Both the position numbers and the translations under genes were made by a program. From contig JBBRYA010000010.1 in assembly GCA_038238015.1 (NCBI GenBank), forward strand, positions 11,866 to 75,865: DNA of 64,000 bases, written 5' to 3'. The notes beneath the pieces were generated by a model. It saw only the letters and a program-made list of their open reading frames with translations, was not told where the DNA came from and ran no database searches. Shown piece after piece: positions 47,471-56,428 of the stretch (position 1 is the stretch's first letter; the number at the start of each line of letters is the position of its first letter). This DNA comes from DASQFQ01 sp038238015. Lineage in GTDB: Bacteria; Actinomycetota; Thermoleophilia; Solirubrobacterales; Solirubrobacteraceae.

Positions 47471-48852
47471 GGATCCTGCACGTCTCCTGGGGCTTCAGCC
47501 CGTGGCTGGGCGGGGGCCTCGTCGCCTATGCCGAGGGCGTGATGGCCGGGCAGGCCGCTCGCGGCCACGAGGTCTCCGCCTTCCTTGCCGGCCGCCATCT
47601 CCCGTTCGCCCGCCGCCCGTTCGTCCGCCGCCGCCGCTGGCGTGGCGTTCGCGTCCACGAGCTCGTCAACTCGCCGATCGCGCAGCACTGGTCGCGCGGG
47701 ACCCTGCGGCCCGACCGCGACCTGGACGAGCCTGACACCGAGCGCCACTTCGCCCGGGTGCTGGCGCGCGAGGCGCCCGAGGTCGTGCACTTCCAGCACC
47801 TGGCGGGGGTGCCGTCCTCGCTGATCGCGCTCGCGGCGGGCGCCGGGGCGCGGACCGTGATGACGCTCGAGGACTACCAGCCGCTGTGCCCGACGCTCAA
47901 GCTCTATGACTCCCACGGCCTGATCTGCCTGCGCCACGAGGTGGGGGCGGAGTGCGCGCGCTGCTGCCGGGACGCGCCGGCCGATGCCGCGCACCTCGTC
48001 GACCAGACCGTGCGCTTCGAGCTCGTGCGCCTCAAGCAGCGCCTGCCGGGGGCGCGCCGGCTGAGCCTGGGGAGGGCGGGTCACGCGCTGGGCGGCCTGC
48101 CCGGGAGCGCAACGCGCGCCGCCGCCCCCGCGCCCGCCAGCCCGGTGGAATACCAGCGCCGGCGCGAGGTGAACCTCACGCGGCTGCGCAGCGTCGACCG
48201 GCTGATCGCGCAGTCCGCGCGGGTGGCGGAGATCTACGCCGGCCTCGGCGTCGAGCACCCGCGGATGCACACCATGCAGCTCACGCTGCCTCACCTCGAG
48301 CGCCTGCACCCGCGCCGCCTCGAGGCGCCGCCGCGGCCCGTGACCTTCGCCACGCTCAACGGCGCCGCGTCGCCGGCCAAGGGCGCCGACGTGCTGCTCG
48401 GCGCGCTCCGGCTGCTCGCCGGCGAGCGCTTCCGCCTGCTGGTCTTCGGCCAGGTCCACGAGCCGGGCGCCTTCGCCGCCTTCCCGGGCGTCGAGCTGCG
48501 GGGTCCCTACGCCGCGGCGGATCTCGACGCCCGGCTCGAGGAGGTCGACGTCGGGATCGTCCCGTCGGTCTGGGAGGAGGCCTACGGCTACGTCGGACCG
48601 GAGCTGCTGGCCAAGGGCATCCCGGTGATCGGCAGCGCCCGCGGCGGGATCGTCGAGTACACGCGCGACGGGGAGACCGGCTGGCTGAACCGCTCGGCCT
48701 CGGCGCAGGAGCTGGCCGCGCACATGCGCAGCGCGATCCGCCGGCCCGACGAGGTGCTGCGCCTGCACCGCGCCGTGGTGGCCCAGCGCGCGGCGCTGAT
48801 CAAGCCGATGGCGCGCCACCTCGACGAGCTCGACGCGCTCTACGCGTCGTAG
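47467..48852 (+). CDS. Family 4 glycosyltransferase
   Basis: 461 residues from GTG 47467. RILHVSWGFSPWLGGGLVAY, VVHFQHLAGVPSSLIAL, then a Cys-bearing insertion (YQPLCPTLKLYDSHGLICLR, ECARCCRDAP) seen in a subset of GT4 enzymes where it may bind zinc. The donor domain has FATLNGAASPAKGADVLLGA, and VPSVWEEAYGYVGPELLAKG with the E-x7-E pair. It ends 13 bases inside the convergent GT2 gene. Confidence 0.88.
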   Translation: MRILHVSWGFSPWLGGGLVAYAEGVMAGQAARGHEVSAFLAGRHLPFARRPFVRRRRWRGVRVHELVNSPIAQHWSRGTLRPDRDLDEPDTERHFARVLAREAPEVVHFQHLAGVPSSLIALAAGAGARTVMTLEDYQPLCPTLKLYDSHGLICLRHEVGAECARCCRDAPADAAHLVDQTVRFELVRLKQRLPGARRLSLGRAGHALGGLPGSATRAAAPAPASPVEYQRRREVNLTRLRSVDRLIAQSARVAEIYAGLGVEHPRMHTMQLTLPHLERLHPRRLEAPPRPVTFATLNGAASPAKGADVLLGALRLLAGERFRLLVFGQVHEPGAFAAFPGVELRGPYAAADLDARLEEVDVGIVPSVWEEAYGYVGPELLAKGIPVIGSARGGIVEYTRDGETGWLNRSASAQELAAHMRSAIRRPDEVLRLHRAVVAQRAALIKPMARHLDELDALYAS

Positions 48853-49868
48853 CGCAGCGCCTCACGCGCGAGAAAGCGCACCGGGTGCGCCTCCGTCGCC
48901 AGCGCCGGCCACCGATCCGGCGGGACGTTGCGAAAGCGCCCGCGCCAACCGTCTGCTCCGTAGAGGGCGGTGAGGCGGGCGGTCGCCAGCGGGTGCTCGG
49001 CGAACAGCAGGCTGCGCAGCACATGCACCGCCACGTAGGACAGCGCCTGGCCGCGCGAGACGTAGCCGTGGCGGCGGCCGAACTGGATCATGTTGCGCAG
49101 CGAGTACAGCCGCTTGAACTCCTGCGCGAACGCCCGCCGCGCCGTGAAGTCGGCCAGCCGCGCGCGCAGGCCCGCGTCGGTGAGCGCCTCGGCCGCGGGC
49201 TCCTTGTGGACGATCGAGGCGGCGGGCACGAGCCACATGCGCCCGAACCGGCGCAGCCGGGTCAGGTACTCGACGTCCTCGAGGCGGATGAACGCCTCGC
49301 GCACCGGCAGCCCCGCGCGCCGCGCCGCATCGGCGCGGATCAGCGGGCCCACGAACGTGCCCATGGAGATCTCGAGGTCGGTGCCGGAGGCGCGCTCGGC
49401 CTGCGTGAGCCCGACCAGCGGCGCGAAGAACCAGCGCCGTCGCACGTGGCCGCGGTGCAGCGCGAGCACGGCGCCGCCGGGCATCCGCACCTCGGGCAGC
49501 ACCGCCACGGTCGACGCGTCGGCGGCGGGAGCCGAGGCGAGCAGCGTCGCCAGCGCGTCCGGCGGCGCCTCGCAGTCGTCGTCCATCAGCCACAGCCAAG
49601 CCGCCTCGCCCTCGAGCGCCCGGGCCACGCCGTGGTGGAAGCCCTCGGCGCCGCCGCCGTTTCGCTCGAGCCGGACGGTCTGCAGCGCCAGGCGGTCGCC
49701 CAGCCCGGCCGCCGCCACCCGCTCGAGCGTCCCGTCGGTCGACGCGACGTCCACGAGCACTACCGCGGCGAGCGGGTGGGTCTGGCGCGCCAGCGCCTCC
49801 AGGCACTCGAGCAGCAGCTCGGCGCGATCGTGCGTCACCACGACGGCGGTGACGTCGTGACGAGGCAT
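48840..49868 (-). CDS. Family 2 glycosyltransferase (GlfT1/galactofuranosyl-like)
   Basis: 342 residues from ATG 49868; ATG 49880 is an alternative. VTAVVVTHDRAELLLECLEA, VDVASTDGTLERV, NGGGAEGFHHGVARALEGEA, metal site WLWLMDDDCEAPPDAL and FIRLEDVEYLTRLRRFGRMW. The GGGAEGFHHG loop and the DDD motif are typical of GlfT1-type galactofuranosyltransferases. With glf at 51979 this suggests galactofuranose transfer. It is divergent from the next GT2 gene. Confidence 0.85.
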   Translation of the reverse strand: MPRHDVTAVVVTHDRAELLLECLEALARQTHPLAAVVLVDVASTDGTLERVAAAGLGDRLALQTVRLERNGGGAEGFHHGVARALEGEAAWLWLMDDDCEAPPDALATLLASAPAADASTVAVLPEVRMPGGAVLALHRGHVRRRWFFAPLVGLTQAERASGTDLEISMGTFVGPLIRADAARRAGLPVREAFIRLEDVEYLTRLRRFGRMWLVPAASIVHKEPAAEALTDAGLRARLADFTARRAFAQEFKRLYSLRNMIQFGRRHGYVSRGQALSYVAVHVLRSLLFAEHPLATARLTALYGADGWRGRFRNVPPDRWPALATEAHPVRFLAREALRYDA

Positions 49869-49955
49869 CCTGGGAATCATCCTGTCAGGCTTGATCGGCT
49901 CGGAGGACCTGAGGACTTGGACGCGCAGACCGACGACGAGCGAGGCGGGGTCACG

Positions 49956-51032
49956 ATGACCGTCGTCATCGTGACCCTCAATGAGGCGGAGTACATCCGC
50001 GGCTGTCTGCGCGCCCTGACGCCCCAGCTGCGCCCCGGCGACGAGCTCGTCGTCGTCGACAACGGCTCCGAGGACGGGACCCCCGGGACGGTCGAGGAGC
50101 TCGCGCCCGCCGCCACCGTCATCCGCCTGACCGGCAATCCCGGCTACATGGCGGCCTGCAACGCGGGGGCCGCGCTCGCCCACGGGGAGCTGCTGGTGCT
50201 GCTCAACCCCGACACCACCGTCGCTCCCGGGTTCGCCGACGCCATCCGCCGCCCGCTCCAGGACGGCCGCGGCTGGGCGGCCTGGCAGGCGCTGCTCACG
50301 CAGTCGGGCGGGGCCGAGGTCAACACCAGCGGCGGCGTCACCCACTTCACAGCGATCTCGTGGGCGGGCGAGGTCGGGCGCCCGGTGCCCGCGCTGCCCG
50401 ACGGCCCGCGCGAGGTGGGCTTTGCCTCCAGCGCCTGCCTGGCGCTGCCGCGCGAGCGCTGGGAGTCGGTGAGCGGGTTCCCCGAGGACTACTTCCTCTA
50501 CTTCGACGACGTCGACATCTCGCTGCGCCTGCGCCTGCTCGGCGGCGGCATCGGCATCGAGCCCTCGGCGCGCGTCGAGCATCACTACGACTTCTCGCGG
50601 CGCTCGTTCAAGTGGCGGATGCTCGAGCGCAACCGCTGGGCGACGATCCTGCGCACCTACCCCGGCCCACTGCTCGCGCTGCTCGCGCCCGCGCTCGCGC
50701 TCACCGAGCTCGCCCTGCTGGTCATCGCCGGGACGTCGGGCTGGGGCGGGCAGAAGCTCGCCGCCAACCTCGACGTGCTGCGCGCGCTGCCGCGGCTGCT
50801 CGAGGAGCGCCGCCGCATCCAGGCCGGCCGCGTGATCGGCTCGGCCGAGTTCGCGGCCCACCTCACCGCCGAGCTCTCCTCGCCCTTCCTCGGCCCGACC
50901 GCCGAGCTGGCCGTGGTGCGCTGGGGCGTGCGCGCCTACTGGGCGGTCGTGCTCGCGCTGCTCGCCGCCGCGGGCTCGGACCGCAGGCGCTCACCGGTGC
51001 CGGTGGCCAGCGGAGCGGCGGGGCTGGGATGA
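49956..51032 (+). CDS. Family 2 glycosyltransferase (WbbL-like)
   Basis: 358 residues from ATG 49956. VVIVTLNEAEYIRGCLRALT, VVDNGSEDGTPGTV, LTGNPGYMAACNAGAALAHG, metal site LLNPDTTVAPGFADAI, and YFLYFDDVDISLRLRLLGGG. After the catalytic domain two hydrophobic stretches (LLALLAPALALTELALLVIA) suggest membrane association. It resembles rhamnosyl/mannosyl transferases of the WbbL group. It ends with an ATGA overlap into the next GT2 gene. Confidence 0.87.
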   Translation: MTVVIVTLNEAEYIRGCLRALTPQLRPGDELVVVDNGSEDGTPGTVEELAPAATVIRLTGNPGYMAACNAGAALAHGELLVLLNPDTTVAPGFADAIRRPLQDGRGWAAWQALLTQSGGAEVNTSGGVTHFTAISWAGEVGRPVPALPDGPREVGFASSACLALPRERWESVSGFPEDYFLYFDDVDISLRLRLLGGGIGIEPSARVEHHYDFSRRSFKWRMLERNRWATILRTYPGPLLALLAPALALTELALLVIAGTSGWGGQKLAANLDVLRALPRLLEERRRIQAGRVIGSAEFAAHLTAELSSPFLGPTAELAVVRWGVRAYWAVVLALLAAAGSDRRRSPVPVASGAAGLG

Positions 51033-51982
51033 GCACGACCGCGGTCGTTGTGACCTTCAACCGCCGCGAGCTCGTGGCCCGCTGCCTGGACGCTCTCGCG
51101 GCCCAGACGACGCCGGTCGAGCGCATCGTCGTGGTCGACAACGCCTCGACCGACGGGACGCCCGAGCTCCTGCGCGAGCGCGGCCAGCTCGCCCGCCCGG
51201 GCGTCCAGCTCGAGCGCCTGGCGGCCAACCGCGGCGGCGCAGGCGGCTTCTCCCACGGCGTGCGGGTCGCCCGCGACCTGCCGGGCGAGTGGCTGTGGCT
51301 GCTCGACGACGACGCCGAGCCCGAGCCCGACGCGCTGGAGCGGCTGCTCGCGTCCGCCCCCGCCGCCGACCCCGCGACCGCGTGCCTGGCTCCGGTCGTA
51401 CGCGACGCCGCCGGCGAGGTCCAGCGCTACCACCGCGGGCGCTGGCACAAGCGCCCGCGCCCGCTGGCCGCCGAGGCCTACTCGGGCAGCGAGCCGGTGG
51501 CGCTGGACTACGTGACGTTCGTCGGCCCGCTCGTGCGCGCCGCCGCGGCGCGGGCCATCGACCCGCCGCGCGCCGACTTCTTCATCTGGGCCGAGGACTA
51601 CGAGTACTCCTTCCGGCTGCGCGGCGAGGGCGCGCTGTGGCTCGTGCCCGGCAGCGTCGTCGTTCATCGCGAGGTCGGCCAGGCCCACTCGAACCGTCGC
51701 AGCCGCTTCTTCAACCGGCTGATCAGCCCGATCCTCGGCTGGGAGCTCGTGCCCTCGCGCCTGGACACGTTCTGGCGCAACCTCTACGGGCTGCGCAACT
51801 ACGTCTGGCTCAAGCGCCGCTATGAGCACCAGTCGGTGCTCGGCTCCACCGGGGTGATCGGGCAGTTCGTCCTGCGCTCGCTGCTCTGCGACGAGCGCCC
51901 GCTGCGGCGCATCCCGGCCATCGTGCGCTACGGCATCGCGGGCCGCCGCGGGATCTTCGAGAACCGGCTGGGGGGGACGTGA
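51029..51982 (+). CDS. Family 2 glycosyltransferase (GlfT1-like)
   Basis: 317 residues from ATG 51029. TTAVVVTFNRRELVARCLDA, VVDNASTDGTPEL, NRGGAGGFSHGVRVARDLPG, metal site WLWLLDDDAEPEPDALERLL and DFFIWAEDYEYSFRLRGEGA. The GGAGGFSHG loop and DDD motif resemble GlfT1 and relate it to the 48840 gene. Direct 4-base overlaps link it to the GT2 gene before and glf after. Confidence 0.88.
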   Translation: MSTTAVVVTFNRRELVARCLDALAAQTTPVERIVVVDNASTDGTPELLRERGQLARPGVQLERLAANRGGAGGFSHGVRVARDLPGEWLWLLDDDAEPEPDALERLLASAPAADPATACLAPVVRDAAGEVQRYHRGRWHKRPRPLAAEAYSGSEPVALDYVTFVGPLVRAAAARAIDPPRADFFIWAEDYEYSFRLRGEGALWLVPGSVVVHREVGQAHSNRRSRFFNRLISPILGWELVPSRLDTFWRNLYGLRNYVWLKRRYEHQSVLGSTGVIGQFVLRSLLCDERPLRRIPAIVRYGIAGRRGIFENRLGGT

Positions 51983-53133
51983 GCGGCCGCCCCCGCCCGG
52001 AGTTCGACACGCTCGTGGTCGGCGCGGGCTTCGCCGGCTCGGTGCTTGCCGAGCGCCTGGCCTCCCAGCTCGGCCAGCGCGTGCTCGTCGTCGACCGCCG
52101 CGACCACATCGCCGGCAACGCCTACGACTACGTCGACGAGCACGGCGTGCTCTGCCACCGCTACGGGCCCCACATCTTCCACACGCGCTCGGAGAAGGTC
52201 TGGCGCTACCTCTCGGCCTTCACGGAGTGGCGGCCCTACGAGCACCGCGTGCTCGCCGAGGTCGACGGGCAGCTGCTGCCGATCCCCATCAACCGCATGA
52301 CCGTCAACCGGCTCTACGGCCTGAGTCTGCGCACCGACGAGCAGGTCCAGGCCTTCTACGACGAGCGCGCCGAGCCCTCGCGCTACGTCGCCAACTCCGA
52401 GGACGCGGTCGTGGCCAAGGTCGGATGGGAGCTCTACGTGAAGTTCTTCCGCGGCTACACGCGCAAGCACTGGGGCCTGGACCCCTCCCAACTCGCCGCA
52501 TCGGTCACGAGCCGCATCCCGGTGCGGACCTCGGAGGACGACCGCTACTTCTCCGACCCGTTCCAGAACATGCCGCTCGAGGGCTACACGCGCATGTTCG
52601 AGCGCATGCTCGCTCACCCGGGCATCACCGTCCGGCTGCGCACCGAGCTCGCCGACGTTAGCCACGAGGTGGAGTTCGGCCGGATGGTCTACACCGGGCC
52701 GATCGACGCCTACTTCGGCCACCGCTTCGGCCACCTGCCGTATCGCTCGATCGAGTTCGAGCACCGGACGCTCCCGACCCCCGGCGGCGGCCTGCTGCAG
52801 CCCGCGGCGACGATCAACCAGCCCGACGAGGACGTGCCGCACACACGCGTGACCGAGTACCGCCACCTCACCGGCCAGCGCCACCACTGCTCGACGGTCG
52901 CGATCGACCACCCGTGCGCCGAGGGCGACCCCTACTACCCCGTGCCCCGGCCGGAGAACCGGGAGCGCTACCTGCGCTACCAGGCGCTCGCCTCCGAGCT
53001 GCCCGGCGTCTCCTTCGTGGGCCGCCTCGCCCGCTACCAGTACCTGAACATGGACCAGGTCGTCGGCCAGGCGCTCGGCGTGTTCGAGCGCTTCGCGGCC
53101 GATGCGCAGCCGGCACTCGCGGCATCGCTGTGA
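51979..53133 (+). CDS. glf: UDP-galactopyranose mutase
   Basis: 384 residues from GTG 51979. Converts UDP-galactopyranose to UDP-galactofuranose with a reduced FAD. FAD-binding VVGAGFAGSVLAERLASQLG, the family box IAGNAYDYVDEHGVLCHRYG followed by PHIFHT, NRLYGLSLRTDEQVQAFYDE, the substrate region YVKFFRGYTRKHWGLDPSQL and the C-terminal FVGRLARYQYLNMDQVVGQA. Full length for the family. Its presence is the best evidence that the locus makes a galactofuranose-containing glycan. Confidence 0.97.
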   Translation: MSGRPRPEFDTLVVGAGFAGSVLAERLASQLGQRVLVVDRRDHIAGNAYDYVDEHGVLCHRYGPHIFHTRSEKVWRYLSAFTEWRPYEHRVLAEVDGQLLPIPINRMTVNRLYGLSLRTDEQVQAFYDERAEPSRYVANSEDAVVAKVGWELYVKFFRGYTRKHWGLDPSQLAASVTSRIPVRTSEDDRYFSDPFQNMPLEGYTRMFERMLAHPGITVRLRTELADVSHEVEFGRMVYTGPIDAYFGHRFGHLPYRSIEFEHRTLPTPGGGLLQPAATINQPDEDVPHTRVTEYRHLTGQRHHCSTVAIDHPCAEGDPYYPVPRPENRERYLRYQALASELPGVSFVGRLARYQYLNMDQVVGQALGVFERFAADAQPALAASL

Positions 53134-54185
53134 CCCGGGTCTCGCTGCTCGTCCCGAACAAGAACAACGAGCCGGTCCTCGACCTCTTCTTGGAGACGCT
53201 CGAACGCACCACCACCCATCCGGACTTCGAGCTGATCGTGGTAGACGACGGCTCGACCGACGCCAGCGTCGCGGTGCTCGAGCGCTGGCGCCGGTCGGGG
53301 CGCTTCCGCGACTTCACGCTGCTGACGAAGCCCGGCACGGGGATCGTCGACACGCTCAACCTCGCCCTCGAACGGGCGGGCGGCGACGTGGTCGTGCGCC
53401 TCGACGGGGACGCGACGCTCGAGTCGCCCGGGTGGCTCGAGCGCATGCTGGCCTTCCTCGAGCGCGACGAGCGCGTCGGGGTGGTGACCGGCCGCACGGT
53501 CTTCGAGGACGGCCGCGTGCACTCCTACGGCCTGGAGATCGTCGGGCCCCAGGGCGTGCACGACCGCGGGACGCAGATCACCGAGCCCGTCGGGGCGCGG
53601 ACGCTCGACCTCAACGTCACGCGGCCGCTGGACGCGCGCTCCGGCGAGGGGCGGGAGGTCGCCGAGGTCGACTCCGCGGGCGGCTGCTGCATGATGTTCC
53701 GCCGTGCGCTGGCCGCCGAGCTGGGCGGCTTCGACACCGGCTACTCGCCGGTGTGGGTGGAGGACTACGACTTCGCGCTCGGCGCGCGCCGCCTCGGCAC
53801 GAAGGTCTTCTACCTGCCCGACGTCGAGATCGTCCACCGCGTCAGCCTGCGCAACCCGCGCCACGACGCCTCCGCCCGCGAGCTCGCGCTCGTGCGCCTG
53901 CGCCGGCGCTTCGGCCATCTCGTCCCGCGGCGCCTGCGCGGCGCGGTGGCCGCGGCGGCCGGGCTCGGCCATCACGACCCCCGCCACGTCGCCCAATTGC
54001 GCCGGCACTACGCCTACTGGGAGCGCAAGTGGGGCTGGGACCCGCTCAACCCGAACATGGAGCGCCTGCTCGCCCGCTGGGGCGACACCGAGGTCTGCTG
54101 GCGCTACGACCCCGCGCGGCGCGCGGCGGGCGAGGCGATCATCGCTCGCGCCAGCACAGCTCCGTCGCGCCCCAGCGCCGCCTAA
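53130..54185 (+). CDS. Family 2 glycosyltransferase
   Basis: 351 residues from GTG 53130 (GTGA overlap with glf). VSLLVPNKNNEPVLDLFLET, VVDDGSTDASVAVLERW, metal site VRLDGDATLESPGWLERM, EVDSAGGCCMMFRRALAAEL and FDTGYSPVWVEDYDFALGAR. The C-terminus HYAYWERKWGWDPLNPNMER is shared with the convergent paralogue at 54139, and the two genes overlap by 47 bases at their 3' ends. Confidence 0.88.
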   Translation: MTRVSLLVPNKNNEPVLDLFLETLERTTTHPDFELIVVDDGSTDASVAVLERWRRSGRFRDFTLLTKPGTGIVDTLNLALERAGGDVVVRLDGDATLESPGWLERMLAFLERDERVGVVTGRTVFEDGRVHSYGLEIVGPQGVHDRGTQITEPVGARTLDLNVTRPLDARSGEGREVAEVDSAGGCCMMFRRALAAELGGFDTGYSPVWVEDYDFALGARRLGTKVFYLPDVEIVHRVSLRNPRHDASARELALVRLRRRFGHLVPRRLRGAVAAAAGLGHHDPRHVAQLRRHYAYWERKWGWDPLNPNMERLLARWGDTEVCWRYDPARRAAGEAIIARASTAPSRPSAA

Positions 54186-55131
54186 TCGCGTCCATGTCGG
54201 GGTTCAAGGGATCCCAGCCCCACTTCTCCCGCCAGTAGGCGTAGTGGTGGTGCAGGCGCTTGAGCTGCTCAGGCGTGGGGCGGTCCAGCCGCGCGGCGGC
54301 GATGACGAGGTCCTTCGCCGCCTGAGGAGTGACGCGCCCGAGCGCGCGGCGGACGGCGGCGCCGGGCCCGAGCGCGGCGTCGCGCGGATTGCGCAGGCTG
54401 GCGCGATGCAGCACGCGCACGTCGGGCGCGACGAAGACCTTGTGGCCGAGCCGGCGCGCCGACAGGCAGAGGTCGAGGTCGTCGAACCACACGGGGGAGA
54501 AGCCGGGGTCATAGCCGCCGATTTCCTGCGCCAGCGCGCGCGGGTAGAGCATGCAGCAGCCGACGGTGGCGTCGACCTCGGCGACCTCGCGGGCCTCGGG
54601 ACAGCCCTCGGCGCGCGGCCGGTGCACGCGCGAGTGCAGGGTCCGCCGCCCGGCCGGCTCGGCGATGCGCGTGCCGCGATCGTGCATCCCCTCGGGCGTG
54701 ACGAGCTCGACCCCGAAGGCGTGCACGCGGCCGTTGTCGAACACGACGCCCGCGCCGACCACACCGACCCTCGGGTCCGAGGCCTGCAGCGCGATCATCC
54801 GCTCGAGCCACCCCGGCGTCTCCACCGTGGCGTCGCCGTCGAGCTGCACCACGAGCTCGCCGCGGGCGCGCGCGAGCGCGGCGTTCAGCGCGGCGACGGC
54901 GCCCGCCGCCGGCTGCTCGACGAGCGTCATCGCGGGCAGGCGCCTCGAGTCGCGCCAGCGGCGCAGGATCTCCGGGCTCGCGTCGGTCGAGCCGTCGTCG
55001 ACCACGATCAGCTCCCAGTCGGGATGCGTGGTGTTGGCGACGAGCCGCTCGAGCGCCAGATCGAGGACCGGTCCGTTGTTCCGGTTGGGAAGGATCAGGG
55101 AGACGGACGGCAGCGGGCCGGACGGTAACAT
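54139..55131 (-). CDS. Family 2 glycosyltransferase, paralogue of the preceding gene
   Basis: 330 residues from ATG 55131. VSLILPNRNNGPVLDLALER, VVDDGSTDASPEILRRW, VQLDGDATVETPGWLERMIA, EVDATVGCCMLYPRALAQEI, FSPVWFDDLDLCLSARRLGH and HYAYWREKWGWDPLNPDMDA follow the 53130 protein closely along the whole length. The likely -10 (TAACAT, 55126-55131) of the divergent B12 operon overlaps its start codon. Confidence 0.87.
   Translation of the reverse strand: MLPSGPLPSVSLILPNRNNGPVLDLALERLVANTTHPDWELIVVDDGSTDASPEILRRWRDSRRLPAMTLVEQPAAGAVAALNAALARARGELVVQLDGDATVETPGWLERMIALQASDPRVGVVGAGVVFDNGRVHAFGVELVTPEGMHDRGTRIAEPAGRRTLHSRVHRPRAEGCPEAREVAEVDATVGCCMLYPRALAQEIGGYDPGFSPVWFDDLDLCLSARRLGHKVFVAPDVRVLHRASLRNPRDAALGPGAAVRRALGRVTPQAAKDLVIAAARLDRPTPEQLKRLHHHYAYWREKWGWDPLNPDMDAIRRRWGATELCWRER
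55126..55131 (+). promoter_or_regulatory. Candidate -10 of the B12-riboswitch operon
   Basis: TAACAT fits TANNNT and lies ~15-20 bases before the first riboswitch helix. No good -35 is seen at the right distance, so the call is tentative. Confidence 0.35.
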
Positions 55132-55144
55132 CCCCGCGACCAGG

Positions 55145-55312
55145 GTCGGTGGTTTAAGGGAAGCCGGTGGGAATCCGGCGCGGACCCGCCACTGTGACCG
55201 GGGAAGCCGATCGCACGCGACGCCGCAGGGCGCCGCAGCCACTGGCCCGCACGCGGGCTGGGAAGGCGCGACAGGTAGGCCCGGGAGCCAGGAGACCTCC
55301 CTCCGACCTAAA
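55145..55312 (+). ncRNA. Cobalamin (adenosylcobalamin-class) riboswitch
   Basis: The conserved blocks occur in order: GGGAAGCCGGTGGGAATCCG (55158 on), GCCACTGT (55188-55195) followed by GACCGGGGAAG, GCCACTGG, CTGGGAAGGCG, and the B12 box AGCCAGGAGACCTCCC (55286-55301). It sits in the leader of the 55346-63865 operon, so the operon should be repressed when cobalamin is plentiful. Confidence 0.95.
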
Positions 55313-55345
55313 AAGCCGAAGCCCTCGTGGAAAGGGGTGGCTCCT

Positions 55346-56428
55346 TTGAAGAAGATCGTTCCCGGCCTGGTGGCCGGGCTTGCCCTGCTCGTGGCGGCGC
55401 CGGCCGCATTCGCGGGGCCGACCGTGACGGTGCGCGTCGAGGGGCAGGGGGGCACACTGCTCGAGCGCTCGCGCGTGACGCTGCCCGACCAGGCGGCGAG
55501 CGGCAACCCATGTGCCGCGAACACCGCTGGGGCCGCGCTCCAGGAGGGGACCCGCGGCAACTGGGACCATCAGGAGTTCACCCAGACGATCCTCGGCGAG
55601 ACGCACAAGTTCGACGCCAACGACTACTGGGCCGAGTGGGTCGACCGCGGGGCGGGCTACAAGCGCGGCGGCGGGCTGTGCAACGACACGCTGGCCGACG
55701 GCGACGAGCTGCTCATGCTCACCGACGTCTCGCCGCCGCCGGACTACGCGCCGACCGTGTTCCCGCTCGATCTCGAAGGCGTGCCCGCCCAGGCCACGCG
55801 CGGCGACGAGGTCACCGTCACGGTGGTGGAGTACCGCTCGGCCACGGGCAACACCGGCGAGGGCGATCGCACGCCGGTTGCGGGCGCGCAGGTGTCGGGC
55901 GCCGGCGCGACGGCGACCACGGGCGCCGACGGGAAGGCGACATTGCGGGTCGGCCAGGACGGCTCGTTCACGCTGAAGGCGGTGCGGCAGGGCAACGCGC
56001 CCTCGGCCGCCGAGCCGCTGATCGTGACCGCGACGCCCCAGCCGGCGGCGACCGCGCCGGGCGCCGGGCGCGACCGGACGGGACCGGTGACGTCGATCGC
56101 CCTGCGCGACGGGGCGACGTTCTCGCGCCGGCACGCCCCGCGGCTGCTGCGCGGCAGCGTCGGCGCCGACCCCTCGGGCCTGCGCGTGGCCAAGCTGCGG
56201 CTGATCCGGCGCTCCGGTGGGCGTTGCAGCTACTACAGCGGCCGCCGCGAGCGCTTCGTGGGCACGCGCTGCGGGCGCGGGTCGTTCTTCGGCGTCGGCA
56301 ACACCGCGAGCTTCTCCTACCAGCTGGCCTCGCGGCTGCCGCGCGGCGCGTACACGCTCGAGGCGAAGGCGGTCGATGGCGCGTTCAACCGTGGCGCCGT
56401 CGCCCGCGTGCGCTTCCGGGTGTCCTAG
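55346..56428 (+). CDS. Exported protein, first gene of the B12-riboswitch operon
   Basis: 360 residues from TTG 55346, preceded by AAAGGGG. Signal peptide LKKIVPGLVAGLALLVAAPA ending AFAG. The first mature domain (GPTVTVRVEGQGGTLLERSR; HKFDANDYWAEWVDRGAGYK; CNDTLADGDELLMLTDV) resembles a transcobalamin-C/DUF4430-like beta domain. Then a bacterial Ig-like segment (VSGAGATATTGADGKATLRV) and a C-terminal beta domain (FSRRHAPRLLRGSVGADPSG). The DUF4430-like match is weaker than for the 57145 protein. Probable surface cobalamin- or cobinamide-capture protein. Confidence 0.78.
   Translation: MKKIVPGLVAGLALLVAAPAAFAGPTVTVRVEGQGGTLLERSRVTLPDQAASGNPCAANTAGAALQEGTRGNWDHQEFTQTILGETHKFDANDYWAEWVDRGAGYKRGGGLCNDTLADGDELLMLTDVSPPPDYAPTVFPLDLEGVPAQATRGDEVTVTVVEYRSATGNTGEGDRTPVAGAQVSGAGATATTGADGKATLRVGQDGSFTLKAVRQGNAPSAAEPLIVTATPQPAATAPGAGRDRTGPVTSIALRDGATFSRRHAPRLLRGSVGADPSGLRVAKLRLIRRSGGRCSYYSGRRERFVGTRCGRGSFFGVGNTASFSYQLASRLPRGAYTLEAKAVDGAFNRGAVARVRFRVS

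Noticed and set aside
54551..55345. Upstream in-frame extension of the 55346 gene through the riboswitch
   Set aside because: The riboswitch must lie in the untranslated leader. The signal peptide and an AAAGGGG site identify TTG 55346 as the start.
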